A stretch of 64,000 nt of DNA from Lamellibrachia satsuma (taxonomy: Eukaryota > Annelida > Polychaeta > Sabellida > Siboglinidae). The stretch spans positions 2,728,501 through 2,792,500 of the forward strand of contig BSQZ01000011.1 of the NCBI GenBank assembly GCA_033239005.1, read 5' to 3'. A program made the position numbers and the translations under genes. How positions within the stretch are numbered: position 1 is the stretch's first letter; every line of letters begins with the position of its first letter. A model generated the notes under the pieces. It did no database searches, was not told where the DNA came from, and saw nothing but the letters and a program-made list of their open reading frames with translations. Below are positions 48,461-61,534 of the stretch, in pieces.

Positions 48461-49260
48461 AAAAAGCGGTCAAATAGGTGTGCTGGACATTTCATCGTAA
48501 GATAACCCAGCACTCCGGACCACCAGCGTATACGGGCTTCAACTTCATTATATATACCTGGCACAGGCAATACAGTTGAAAATGTGGTGTCAATCCATTC
48601 CTGTATTCACGCTGCCTTATGTATCAATATACAATATATAGGTAAAATCATGACATAGTAATGTTGCAAATAAATGTTTCGATCACATCAGTTGAAAATA
48701 ATTTTAAATGTCTTCATTGACGTATTGTTTTCCTATGTTTCATCGCACTCCGTCATGTAAATTGACCAGTCCCGTCCACGAGTCATACTGCAACCAGGTC
48801 ATGGTCCACCGGAGCCACTGACAGTGTCTACGATCTCGCGGTTGGGTCAGTTGTGACATTTCTTAGGACACATGTACTTTACAGAAAACCGATGGAAATA
48901 ATATGTTTCTTAACGGACAAAAAGGGGATAGAGACAAAAGAAAGGGTTGCTTTTGTGTGGAACGGGTATACAATTAAATTAGTGAAGTCTTGTGAAGTTG
49001 TGTTGTCGATATTAAAGGGAATAAAGCTAGTGCATGGGTGTAATGAAAGCCTCAAATGTAAGGCACAAGACGTACTAAATGAGACGCCGATTTATTCTAG
49101 CCGAAATGTCTCCTTTAGGGGCCATAGGTAAAGTATGACCCTTTTAGTAGAATTTCGATTGGGCCCACTCACAATAAATAGATTTGATGGGTGTTAATAA
49201 CACCAAATAAAAGAGTGTGGGAGCCTGCACCAGGGGAAGATTAGTCTACTCCATGACAGT
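48461..49260 (+). repeat. Family R copy 6 (duplicate of copy 3)
   Basis: Matches 33333-34135 at offsets of 15128-15138. Small insertions at 48972-49035 (for example attaaattag and tgaagttgtg) distinguish it from copy 3. Confidence 0.8.
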
Positions 49261-50587
49261 CCTAGGGACGAATAACATTTTGTAACGCAGTGAAAGAAAT
49301 ATATGTGCCTTCTTCTGCCGAACGTTGAGAGTAAACCAAAGCAAAGCCAACCCTAGGCCAAGCCCAAGGGCCAGGCAAGGCAAAGGCCAAAGGCAAAAAT
49401 GGGCGATATAAGGACGTGTTGATATAAATTAGAAAGGTTTAGGGATTGCGCATGTCTGTAAGATTCATGTTAATCAATTCAATCCTTTCAGTACCTATGT
49501 TTTGTGAATTATCCGTAGAACTTAACTGAATGCAACACATTGACACTATGTTTGTGACTACTCAACGACCCGTCGCCCCATCTGTTGGAAACCTTTTCCT
49601 GACCTAGATTATCCAAGCCCCGTGGTGTGGCGCCACCGTTTGTCGCGCGCGCTAGAGTCTGGATTCACATACATAAATTTGGTTGCAATGTTAAAGTCAT
49701 CATCTACTACGTTGGGGTTTCGTTTTATTATGTCCACACATACATATGAAACGTATATTAACTTTACACTGTTTTGAAATGGCATCAAAGGTGTTATGGT
49801 GCGGACTGGTAGAAAGCCTGAATTCGGTTAAACAAATTAATTGTTAATGCCAAAAAAACTTTCTGTGGATAGAGTTTAGTGTACCATCAGCATATTAGTT
49901 ATGTGTCTACAAGTTAAACCAAATACCATTTTGTGCCGTTGCAATTATTCTGATTCGCCGCAATATTTGGTCTTCGTTGTGGTGTACACATAAACAGTTT
50001 TGGACAAACATGAAATGTGTATTAACCAAAAAGTTGTTACGCTACAATTTTCTGTTGAATTCACTTTTTTGTATGAAAAGTATGTTATATATGCATTATT
50101 ATTCTGTCATTTGTACCAATATAAATCAAGTTTAAAGTTAACTCGAATTGCATCTGATAAATTGATAACAGTTCACTCTTATTTTGTGAATTATCCAAAT
50201 GCCTGGATGACAGCGCAATTAGTCAATTATGTACGCGCCGAGAATCTGCTTGCCGACATTTAGATTCATTCCAAACAAGTCTCATTCAACATCCAAGAGA
50301 CTGGACATTCGATACTACCACCACTGGTTAGTGAGGATGGGGCATTCTCCATGGTCAGGATCTTTGAAACATTAACGACATTTCAACAAGGGTCACACGG
50401 CTAGTCTCGGTTAAGGCCGGTTCACACGAGCGATTGAACGTTCGTTTGATCGGGCGACTCTCACCATGTGCCACGACAAAGTACAACTAAATGATTTGTG
50501 TAAGACAATGCTCGACTCTTGCCCGGCTTCGTCAACTCGCCGGGAACAGTCTGGCCGCAGACCCATATCTTGACTGTTACCGCCGTC
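49261..50587. other. Composite-repeat body, duplicate of 34136-35449
   Basis: Contains a shortened ccaagg tract (49338-49400) and the tggcgccaccgtttgtcgcg segment. The 87-codon frame at 50000-50263 is not disrupted in this copy but matches nothing I know. Unit 1 has a one-base difference in the corresponding frame. Confidence 0.5.
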
Positions 50588-51132
50588 AGATTTAGATTTA
50601 CCAAGATTTAGCAAGACCAAGACAAAGGCCCAGATGGCAAGTAGACAAGGAAACCATTGGCTTATGGAGAGTCCAACATGTTTCATCTATGTGTAACCCG
50701 CCCTCCTGAGATATGTGTCAACCATGTTTTTAAACATATTCACGCTGCTATCAGTTACACAATCTGAACATAATGTGTCCCATTCATTTATTGTCCTCTG
50801 TCAGATCGAGTACTTCCTGATATCCATTCTACGCTGATCTTTTACTAATGTTACCCCACCTCTACTTCTACTCTTTTTTAGAACAAATAGTTCTACTGTC
50901 TTTCTTGAGTTAGCAAAAAAATAATATAAATATTTTTGTACCCATTCAATATCTTAGAAACATCAGTTTGATCTCCCCAGTACCTCCTTGTCTCTAAGGT
51001 TGCTAAACCACATTCCTTTAGGCGTTCTTCATAACATGGCATCATTTTAGTTGCTCTCCTCTGTATTCATTCAAGCGTATTTATGTCCTTCTTACGATAT
51101 GTTCTCCACGCTTGATGGTATCACTGGTCGGA
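50588..51132 (-). mobile_element. Old CR1 3' end, duplicate copy
   Basis: Duplicate of 35450-35995, sharing the same decayed frame and tail. A few short indels separate the two, such as the loss of atgtcgt near 50857. Confidence 0.85.
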
Positions 51133-53976
51133 TTTATTTATATTTACAATTTCGTTCTATTTTATTGTGCGACTAGTGCCACTGTCATCGATATATACAA
51201 TGTTGGTTCGACTGCTTCGTAGGAATAAACTGAACAAATGCGTATTCATGGTTGCTTGATTTAAATCATTTGATTTGAATCATTGATTTAAATCATGATT
51301 TAAATAATTTTTTATATGTTTTTTAATACAAAATCACAAAGTGCACACACTTGTAGTTGTATTGTCACCAGATAGCTAGATAGACAGTCATATATTTTAT
51401 GACATTGTGCATGTTTGAGCTATTCTCTTTCTGAATACAGTGAAGCCACACAAACTTGTCTTCGAGTCAGAAGCCCCGAGTTAAAGTCCACTTAGAGCTT
51501 GTGCTAGTTGTTACCAATTCAGCATGTTGACTCAAGTGAGACAGGCTGGGCTTAAATTGTTTAATACTGTACCAATTTGCGGTCTGGTTGGAGACCCATA
51601 GAGTACACAGAGCCCTGGACAGGTGCTAATCCATCCTCTCAGCAAACAATGATTATCACTGCTACAGCCACTGACACACAGCATGCTTTCCTTTCAGATT
51701 ATGCAACTACAGGGGGTGAGGCCTTGTGGGCATTGTGTAATTTCTTTTATAAGCAAAAATCATGTACCCTCTGTTAAGACAAGTACCCAAATCATTTTGA
51801 ATTAAACACGTTTGAAATAGTTTATAAATATAAACATCTATATAAATGTCTATATACCAGATATAAAAAAAAATCTTTTTTAACCCTGGTCAACCAACTA
51901 TTACATAACTTAATGTTTGGTCAAGCATTAATTGAACCGAAAATGGAAACGCTGAAAACTCTTGGTGAAATTTCGCAACTTTGTCATGTGATTGGAGAGA
52001 GTATGGGGGTCTCGCCAATGATAGGCACTTATCTTGGTCATGTGATTGGAGAGAGTATGGGGGTCACGCCAATGATAGGCACTTATCTTGGTCATGTGAT
52101 TGGAGAGAGTATGGGGTCTCGCCAATGATCGGCACTGATCCGCAAAATGGTTAATATTTTGATATCCATTATTTGAACCTTACCAGAACTAACTACTAAA
52201 CTAATTCCTTTCAATCATTTGAACTAAAATATGCATTTGTTTTATTAAATCGACTACGGATGTTACATAAACATAAATATCTATATAAATGTCTATATGC
52301 CAGATTAAAAAAAAATCAAATAAAAAATCCGATTTTTTAATTTAAAAAATCTTGTTTTTTCAACCCTCTTATTCTTATTTGATGAGTTTGCTTGAGTCAA
52401 TTTCGTTGGTTACCCTGATTCCGGGTAGCCAATCATATTCGGTCCAACAAAAACTATGCTACAAGCGTGAGGGACCCTCTGATTCGCAGTTATTGCAAAC
52501 TGTCTATGATCTCTTCACCCTTAAAGATCCCTCATTAATTCCATTTTTCGGTAGTCTCATTTCAAATTCATTTTTGCGAAAAATCAAACTTACCTGGCAT
52601 CCTCTACAACATGGCAGCTCGTTGCAACGTGTGTATGAAATCGCCAGACCAACTATAACCTAACTTAATGTTTGTTCAAGCATTAGTTGAAGAAAAATTG
52701 GAAACGCTGAAACCTATTGGTGAAATTTCGCAACTTTGTCATGTGACTGGAGAGAGTATGGAGGTCTCGCCAATGACAGGCACTGATCTTGGTCATGTGA
52801 TTGGAGAGAGTATGGGAGTCACGCCAATGACAGGCACTGATCTTGGTCATGTGATTGGAGGCACTGATCCGCAAAGTGGTTAATATTTTGATATCCACTA
52901 TTTGAACTTTACCAGATCTAAGACTAAAGTAAATCCTTTGGATGATTTGAATTAAGATGTGCATTTGTTTTATTAAATCGACTTCGGATGTTACATAAAC
53001 TCTTCGCACACTACATATTTGGACATCAACTAACCGGATTTCCGATCAGCTAAATCACTTGAGAATGCAGTTTTAATTAAGGCAGTATGACCCCCCCCCC
53101 CCCAAGGCAGTATGACCATGCTAACTGACTGTTGTTCAGTCTTTCGTGTGGCATTAAGAATATCGGGGTTTGCATTTCTTAATCAGAATTGATACCAGCT
53201 TAACATGTCTGTTTATTCTTACTGTTTACATTAAGAGATCAGTAGTTACGTTTAGATGATTATGTCACTACTCACAAATTTCAACATCCATTCGAGTGGA
53301 ATAAAGAAAAATCGATTGCGTTCCTTACGAAATTAAGGCTGAATTCGATTTCGTTTCCATGCTGGCTTTGGGAACAAATTGCTCGACTGCACGTGCGGAG
53401 CGGATTTTTCATTAAATTTCCACTATACTTGTAGTTCCGATCAAATGCAATGGCTTTATTTGACTTCATTCAATCTGCGTGTCCCCGTCAATAAGACAGA
53501 CTAAATATGGGTAACACAAAGACACGAATCGTTAAGGAGCAACGAAAACGTTCGTGTATTTCCCTGTTATGCAACCGTGCGTAATATTTTATCACTAGTG
53601 GATGGTGAGACTGGTTTGATGTTGGCCGATATTTACAAACCTCGCATGCTTGTTTACACGCGAATGCGACACCATTCCCTTTGTCTGGCGCCTATCGCCT
53701 TGCAGGAAATGAAAAGCGTCGTTTTGATGAAACACGCAAGCGTTTCACGCGAACGCCACCCGAGCGGCCTCTGACGTTCGCAGATCTAAATCAGACCCGT
53801 CAAATCGAAGTTCGACCCGGGCGTGACAGGTCTATTCCTGGTATCATCCATTTGACAAGACCCCCGGCAGCCTGTCTGACGGTGTCAATTTTGGGTGGTG
53901 CCTTGTGCGCAGACAAGCTCATCAACTGCAGAAACACGATGTATAATGCAAATCTAGCTTCAATGTGCTTGGATTT
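51133..53976 (+). other. Composite-repeat body, duplicate of 35996-38841
   Basis: Includes the AT-rich palindrome (51255-51316), 54-bp minisatellite blocks (51920-52140 and 52680-52883) and the conserved coding-like segment (53265-53976). A C run at 53092-53103 is longer than in unit 1. Position 53976/53977 is the empty site of the truncated CR1. Confidence 0.7.
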
Positions 53977-54043
53977 TGCAATGTATTAAGATTGTGTACA
54001 TGCTTCAACGAACTGTTTACTGTGTAATAGCGCAATTAGTTAT

Positions 54044-56095
54044 AACAGCTAGTGAAGCATTATCGCAATACATGTATTACAATATCATTTACAATCCTTC
54101 TGATTCGTGCTTGCACTCCACATTGGATACCAGCTAGATTACGGATGTACCATTGAATTTGTGGGGGCGAGTTGGATTTTCTAAATATATATTTGCCATA
54201 TTGATGTGGAAATACGTGCGTACGGTTATCTACGCGCTTGCGTTCGTTAATATATTCCAGATAGTTATCATAGAAAAGCCGTTGCACTGCTGACAATACA
54301 CATGTAGGACATTATACCAGGTAGGAATCTGACAAATGCAGGATTTGTTAAAAGAACTGTAAAGATTTTTTTTTACCTGGTATAGAGCAATTGTGTATTT
54401 ACAATTAGCCGAGAATGGTGAGATGTTCGAAATGACCCCATGAATTGGTTCACTTTGGTGAATTCTTAGACTACTGCGAGTAACTGTATTTTGTATCGTA
54501 AAGTAAAATATCCATTGACATTAATGTTCTTTGTCTAACGCAATATTTAAACAAAATGGATGTCAAAGTCGTGGTGGCTAGCGTACGCGCACATGTAAGA
54601 TAACCCACCAACATCGGACCTCCAATTTAGAATTCGTTACAAGTTTTGTATATGTATAATGCATGGGAAATGAAGCTGAAAATGAGGTGTTACTTGTTCT
54701 GTACACATATTTGTATAAATCATAACATATATGTACATGGTAATATTTCTTTTAACAAGATATATTATTGCTCTTCAGTAGAATTTATTAGTTCGTTATC
54801 GTTGCATTGTTTTCGTTTTTTCATCTAAGTACGTTATGCAAATTAGGCAGTCCCGTCCATGAGTGGTACGAACATTATTTGAAGTATTTTACTTCCGGGT
54901 TGTACGTTCTTCTATAGCTCGGCATCCAGTCCTTGGGACTGATCAAAAGCGCTTTACACTTCACCCCCTGACATACCTGTTCATTCCAACTCGACTTCAC
55001 TGAGAAGCTTTCAGCCACGCTACAATTATTGCGCGAAGACTATTGGTTCACATATCCACCTCTGTCTGAAGCCAGGTACTCATGTATACAGATAGTTAGA
55101 GTTAACTATAGCAACGTAGATTGCTACCTCAACAAAATGGTTTTGTCACGCAAGTAAAATATCCTGGGCGGATAGAATATACATATAAATAACAATAACA
55201 CATTTTTGTTGCCAAGGCATTATTTATACAAAGTGCAAAAAGCGGTCAAATGGTTGTGCTGGACATTTCATCGTAAGATAACCCAGCACTCCGGACCACC
55301 GACAATTCCGAACTTCAACTTCCTATATAAACCTGGCTCAGGCAATACAGTTGAAAATGTGGTTTCAATCCATTCCTGTATTGGCGCTTCGTTATATATG
55401 AATATACAATATATAGCTAAAATCACGACATCGTAATGTTGCAAATAAAGGTTTCTATCATTTAAGTTGAAAATAATTTGAAATGTCTTCATTGACGTAT
55501 TGTTTTCCTATTTCATCGCACTCCCTCATGTAAATTGACCAATCCCGTCAACGAGTCATACTGCAACCAGTTAGCAGGTCATGCTCCACTGGAGCAACTG
55601 ACAGTGTCTTCGGTTCAGCAGCCAGATCCACAGTCACTACTCGGTGACGATCTCGCGGTTGGGTCAGTCGTGACATTTCTTGGGACACATGTACTTTAAA
55701 AAAAACCGATGGAAATAATATCTTTCTCAAAGGAAAAAAGTGGGGTAGAGGCAAAAGAAAGGGTTGCTTTTGTGTGGAACGGGTATACAAATTGGTGAAG
55801 TCTTGTGTTGTCGATATTAAAGCTAGTGGGCGTAATGAAAGCCTCAAATGTAGGGCACAAGACGTAATAAATGAGACGCCGATTTATTCCAGCCGAAACG
55901 TGTATGTCTCTTTTAGGAGCCATAGATAAAGTATGACAGTTATCGTAGAATTTCGATTGGGCCCACTCAAAATTCATAGATTTGATGGGTGTCAATAAGA
56001 CCAAATAAAAGAGTGTGGGAGCCTGCACCAGGGGAAGATTAGTCTAGTTCATGACAGTCCTAGGGACGAATAACATCCTGTAACGCAGTGAAATT
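54044..56095 (+). repeat. Family R copy 7 (duplicate of copy 4, with natural 3' end)
   Basis: Matches 40120-42076 at offset 13924-13925 up to 56001. Beyond that it continues into caaataaaagagtgtgggag and agtcctagggacgaataac, as copies 1 and 3 do. It therefore shows what lay to the right of the duplicated segment before duplication. Confidence 0.85.
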
Positions 56096-57419
56096 AATAT
56101 TTGTGCCTTCTTCTGCCGAACGCTGAAAGTAGGCAAACCAAGGACAAGGACAAGCCCAAGCCCATGGCAAGGGCCAAGGCCAAGGCAAAACAAAGTGGGC
56201 GATATAAGGACGTACTGATATAAATCCGAACGGTTTAGGGATTGCACACGTCTGTAAAATTTAAGTTAATTAATTAAATCCTTTCAGTACCTATGTTTTG
56301 TGAATTATCCGTAGAACTTCACTGAATGCAATACCTTGACACTGTGTTTGTGACTACCGAGAGCTCAACGACCCGTCGCCCCATCTGTTGGAAACCTTTT
56401 CCTAACCTAAATTATCCAAGCTCCGTGGTGTGGCGCCACTGTTTGTCCCGCGCGCTAGAGAGCATGGATTCACATACATCGGTTGCAGTGTTAAAGTCAT
56501 CATCAAATATGTATTAACCAAAAAGTTTTTATATAAAATTGTTCTATTAAATTCACTTTTTCATGAGAAAAGTATGTTATATAGGCATTACTTTTCTGTC
56601 AATGTCTACATTTAATTGATGATTCGTATTAATAATAAATTAAAAGCGGGAAACATCCAACTCCATTCAACTGTCGTCGTATTTTAGCGAATTCACTGGC
56701 CGACGTTTTCTTTTTAAGGATTGTCGTTTTGATTTTGCTTTCTCGTTCGCGGTGAACACATGCTGTGGAACATTTGAGACAACTGGAGACCAGAGCATTA
56801 ACATATGCACAGAACGGCATAGTGTGCGACAAATGTATCGATATTACTATTGCATCGACTGTCAAAGTGGTGCCACCAAAATTGTATAATACGTATGGTG
56901 CTTTACGTCTTGGCCACCGTGTGGCGCCACTATTCTGCCAGTTTTGGTTGACAGATTGTTTCGTCGATGTATCGGCAATTTTATTTGTAAGCTAACATTA
57001 TTCATGCCTCTTAAAATATTACTGTTACCTCGACTGTCAAAATGGTGCCACCATAATTTTATAAGACATAAAGTGCTTTACGTCTTGGCCACCGTGTGAC
57101 GCCACTGTTTTGCCAGTTTTCGCTACATTCCTAGCACTCCATCCTCGCCGCCAGGGGGATTGAAGTCTCGCTTAACCGACTTTCACTCGCTTTCGTGAAT
57201 TTGCCGAGAAGAGAGTCTGGCCGCAGAGACGAGATCTCGTTGTTACACACTGTCACCACTCCATCGTGCCGGCGTTCCCGTGAAGCGCCAGCTGCCGATC
57301 AACGACATTATCGAAAGCTTGACTTGGTTCGCCTGATTTAACTTTTCAGTCTGACAGTTGTACCAATATAATCAAGTTTAAAGTTAACTCGAATTGCAGA
57401 CCCATATCTTGACTGTTAC
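56096..57419. other. Diverged composite-repeat body with a local tandem duplication
   Basis: A ccaagg tract lies at 56140-56200. Segments at 56855-56955 and 57026-57122 are similar (tcgactgtcaaa.tggtgccacca, then tgctttacgtcttggccacc), a tandem repeat of about 170 bases. A stretch at 57195-57300 resembles the area beside the RecQ fragment at 18395-18440. No gene is recognised. Confidence 0.5.
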
Positions 57420-57975
57420 CGCCGTCAGATTTAGATTTACCATGATTTAACAAGACCAAGACAAAGACCCATATGGCAAGTGAACAAGGAAGCCATTGGC
57501 TTATGGACAGTCCAACATGTTTCATCTATGAGTAATCCGCCCTCCTGAGATATGTGTTAACCTTGTTTTTAAATATATTCACGCTGCTAGCAGTTACACA
57601 ATCTGTAGATAATGTGTTCCATTCATGTATTGTCCTCTGTCAGATCGAGTACTTCCTGATATCCAGTCTACGCTGATCTTTTACTAATGTTACCCCATGT
57701 CGTCTAGTTCTACTCTTTTTTAGAACAAATAGTTCTACTGTCTTTCTTGAGTTAGCAAAAAATAATATCAATATTTTTGTACCCATTCAATATCTTAGAA
57801 ACTTCAATTTGATCTCCTCTATACCTCCTTGTCTCTAAGGTTGCTAAACCACATTCTTTTAGGCGTTCTTCATAACATGGCATCATTTTAGTTGCTCTCC
57901 TCTGTATTCATTCGAGCGTATGTATGTCCTTCTTACGATATGTTCTCCACGATTGATGGTATCACTGATCGGATT
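57420..57975 (-). mobile_element. Old CR1 3' end, third copy
   Basis: Homologous to 35450-35995 and 50588-51132 but more diverged from both than they are from each other. It preserves words such as ctccttgtctctaaggttgc. Together with its flanks it marks an older round of local duplication. Confidence 0.85.
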
Positions 57976-59879
57976 AATTTATATTTACAATTTGCAATTT
58001 CGTTCTATTTTCTTTTGTGACTAGTGTCAATGTCATCGATATATACAATGTTGGTTCGACTGCTTCGTAGGAATAAACTGAACAAATGAGTATTCAGGAT
58101 TGCTTGATTTAAATAATTGATTTAAATCATGATTTAAATCACTTTAAAAAATCATTGATTTATGATTTTTTATTTGTGTGAATTCCGATTTTTTTAATCG
58201 CTGATATATATGGTTTAAACACAAATAATTGAACTCGATAGCATCGAGATCAACAACGTTTTGGTTGTTTTTTTAATACAAAAGCACAAAGTGCGCACAC
58301 TTGTGTAGTTGTACTGTCACCAGATAGCCTGATAGTCAAATATTTTATGACATTGTTCATGTTTGAGGTATTCCATTTCTGAATACAGTGAAGCCACACA
58401 AACTTGTCTTCAAATCAGAAGCCCTGAGTTAAAGTCCACTTAGAGCTTGTGCTACTTGTTACCAATTCAGTATGTTGACTCAACTGAGACAGTCTGGGCT
58501 TCAATTGTTTAATACTGTACCAATTTGCAATCTGGTTGGAGACCCTTAGAGTACACAGAGCCCTGGACAGGTGCAAATCCGCCCTCTCAGCAAACAATAG
58601 TTATCACTGCTACAGCCACAGACACACAGCATGGTTTCCTTTCAGATTATGCAACTACAGGGGGTGAGGTCTTGTGGCCATTGTCTACTGTCTTTATATA
58701 AGCAAAAATCATGTACCCTCTGTTAAGACAAGTACCCAAATCAATTTGAATTAAACACGTTTGAAAGAGTTTATAAATATGTTTTTTTTAACCGTGCATA
58801 TTCTTATTTGGTGAGTTTGCTTGAGAGTCAATTTCGTTGGTTACCCTGATTCCGGGTAGCCAATCATATTCGGTCAAACGAAAAGTACGCATCGGGGTTT
58901 GTATTTCTTTTTCAGTATTTGTTCCAGCTTCACATGTATGTTTATTCCTACTATTTATATTAAGAGATCAGTAGTTGCGTTTAGATGATTATGTCACTAC
59001 TCATACATTTAAACATCCATTCGAGTGGAATAAAGAAAAATCGATTGCGTTCCTTACGAAATTAAGGCTGAATTCCATTTCTTTTCCATGCTGGCTTTGG
59101 GAACTAATTGCTCGACTGCACGTGCGGAGCGGATTGGGTTTTTCATTAAATTTCCACTATACTTGTAGTTCCGATCGAATGCAATGGCTTTATTTGACCT
59201 GATTTAATCCGCGTGTCCCCGTTGATAATATAGACGAAGTATGGGTTACACAAAGACACGAATCGTTAAGGAGCAACGAAAACGTTCGTGTATTTCCCTG
59301 TTATTGAACCGTGCGTAATATTTTACCACAGGTGGATGATGAGACTGGTTTGATGTTGGCCGAGATTTACAAACCTCGCATGCTTGTTTACACGCGAATG
59401 CGACACCATTCCCTTTGTTTGGCGCCTATCGCCTTGCTGGAAATGAAAAGCGTCGTTTTGATGAAACACGCGAGCGTTTCACGCGAACGCAACCCGAGCG
59501 GCCTCTGACGTTCGCAGATCGAAATCAGACCCGTCAAATCGAGGTTCGACCCGGGCGTTTTTTAGGACGTCGAGCAGTAATTTATGCGCCCGCGCGTGGC
59601 ACGAATTAAGGCCCGTGCGTGGCAGGTCTATTCCTGGTACCATCCCTTTGACAAGACCTCCAGCGACCTGTCTTGACGGTGTCATTTTTGGGTGGTGCCT
59701 TGTGCGCAGACAAGCTCATAAATTAACTGCAGAAACACGATGTATAGTGCAAATCTAGCTTCAATGTGCTTGGATTTTGCAGTGTATTAAGATTGTCTAC
59801 ATGCTTCAACGAACCGTTTGCTGTGTAATAACACAATTAATTATAACAGCTAGTGAAGCATTATCGTAGGGCCTAATAC
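57976..59879 (+). other. Diverged third copy of the composite-repeat body
   Basis: An expanded AT-rich palindrome is at 58100-58200. The 54-bp minisatellite blocks are missing here. The coding-like segment is at 58960-59780: VDDETGLMLAEIYKPRML, then GAYRLAGNEKRRFDETRERF. An extra 60 bases (ttttttaggacgtcgagcag onward, 59560-59620) are absent from the copies at 38686 and 53821. Confidence 0.6.
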
Positions 59880-61534
59880 ATGTATTACAGTATCATTCAC
59901 AAACTTTCTGATTCGTGCTTGCATTCCACGATGGATACCAGTCAGATGTACCATTTATTTTGGGGGGCGGATAGGATTTCTAAAATATATATTTGCCATA
60001 TTAATGTGGAAGTACGTGCGTACGGTTATCTACGCGCTTGCGTTCGTTAATATATTCCAGATAGTTATCATAGAAAAGACATTATACCAGGTAGGAGTCT
60101 GGCAAATGCAGCATTTTTGCTAAAACGAATGTAAAGGTGTTGACATGGTATGGAGAAATTGTGCATTTACTATTAGCCGAGAATGGTGAGATTTTCCAAA
60201 TGACCACCTAAAATGATTCACAGTGTTGAATTCGTCGACAATTTTTTGTATTGCAAGTAAAAAAAAATTATTCAAACAATAATTTTCTTTGTCTAACGCA
60301 TTGTTTAAAAAGAGGATGACAAAGACGTGTTGGCTCGCCTTTCGGCATTAATGAGATAATCCAGACACAGCGGCCCTCCGGTTTAAAACGTGTTACAAGT
60401 GTTGTATATGTATATTGCATAGAAAGTGAAGCTGAAAATGTGGTATTACTTGTTCTGTACACATATTGGTACAATTCATAACGTATGCACTGCTTTTAGT
60501 ACATGGTAATATTTCTTTTAAAAAGTTATAATATTCTTCTTGAGCAGAATTTACTCGTTCGTGATCGTTACATTGTTTTCATATGTTTCATCTTAATACG
60601 TTATGCAAATTAGGCAGTCCAGCCCATGAGTGATAGAAACATTATTTTCAGTATTTTACTTCCGGGTTCTACTTTGTTATATAACTCGGTATTCAGTCCT
60701 TGTGACTGTTCAAAGCGCTTTACACTTCACCCCCTGACAGACCTGTTCATTCCAACGCCATCTCGACTTCACTGAGAAGCATTCAGCTACGCTACAATTT
60801 TTGCGCGAAGACAATTCGTTCACATATCCACCTCTGCTCTGTCTGTGGCCAGGTACCCATTTATACATTATAGAGTTAACTGTGGCAACGTGAATGGCTA
60901 TCTCGGCAAAATGGTTTTGTCACGTATGTAAAATATTCTGGTCGCATAGAATATACATAAAACAAAACTTTTCTCTGGAAAATGCATTATTTATACAGAG
61001 TGCAAAAAGCGGTCAAATAGGTGTGCTGGACATTTCATGATAAGATAACCCAGCACTCCGGACCACCGATTTACATTAACTTCAATTTCATATATAAACT
61101 TAGCACAGGCGGTACAGTTGAAAATGCGGTGTCCCGTCTATTCCTGTATTGGCGCTATTTTATTGATGAATGTATAATTTATATAAGCAAATCACTACAT
61201 GGTAATGTTGCAAATAAAGGTTTCTATGATATGAGTTTAACATAATTTAAAATATCTTCACTGCCGTATTGTTTTCCTATGTTTCATCACACTCCGTCAT
61301 GTAAATTAACCAGTCCCGTCCACGAGTCATACCGCAACCAGTTAGTAGATCATGCATACTGATCCTGCCGATTCCGCCGGAGCAACTGACAGTGTCTTCG
61401 GTCTTGGTAGTCAGGTCTAATGGAAGCCTCGACAATGAAAGCGTCAACTGTAGGGCACAAGACGTAGTAAATTGAGACGCCGATTTATTCCCGCCGAACC
61501 GTGTGTCTCCTGTAGGGGCCATCCATAAAGTATG
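59880..61534 (+). repeat. Family R copy 8, interrupted at its right end
   Basis: R blocks appear in the usual order with more substitutions than other copies. The sequence ends at gccatccataaagtatg (61519-61534); other copies continue with acagttatcgtagaatttcg. This marks the left edge of the inverted-repeat element that follows. Confidence 0.8.

Larger units (their letters stand above)
42077..56001 (+). repeat. Tandem segmental duplication, unit 2 (13,925 bp)
   Basis: This is the direct repeat of 19899-42076 without its three insertions. Landmarks: R copy 5 (42077-43028), inverted repeat (43767-44099), LINE fragments (44498-44738, 44978-45288), Ulp1-PHD relic (45952-48183), R copy 6 (48461-49260), CR1 relic (50588-51132), 54-bp blocks (51920-52883) and R copy 7 (54044-56001). 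The right boundary is aataagac followed by caaataaaag at 56002, which is the normal continuation of family R. The junction between units (aagac then gataag, 42076/42077) shows at most one base of microhomology. Confidence 0.95.

Noticed and set aside
61021..61245. 74-codon plus-strand ORF, similar to ones in other R copies
   Set aside because: It shifts and breaks between copies, with no recognisable motif, so it is unlikely to be translated.
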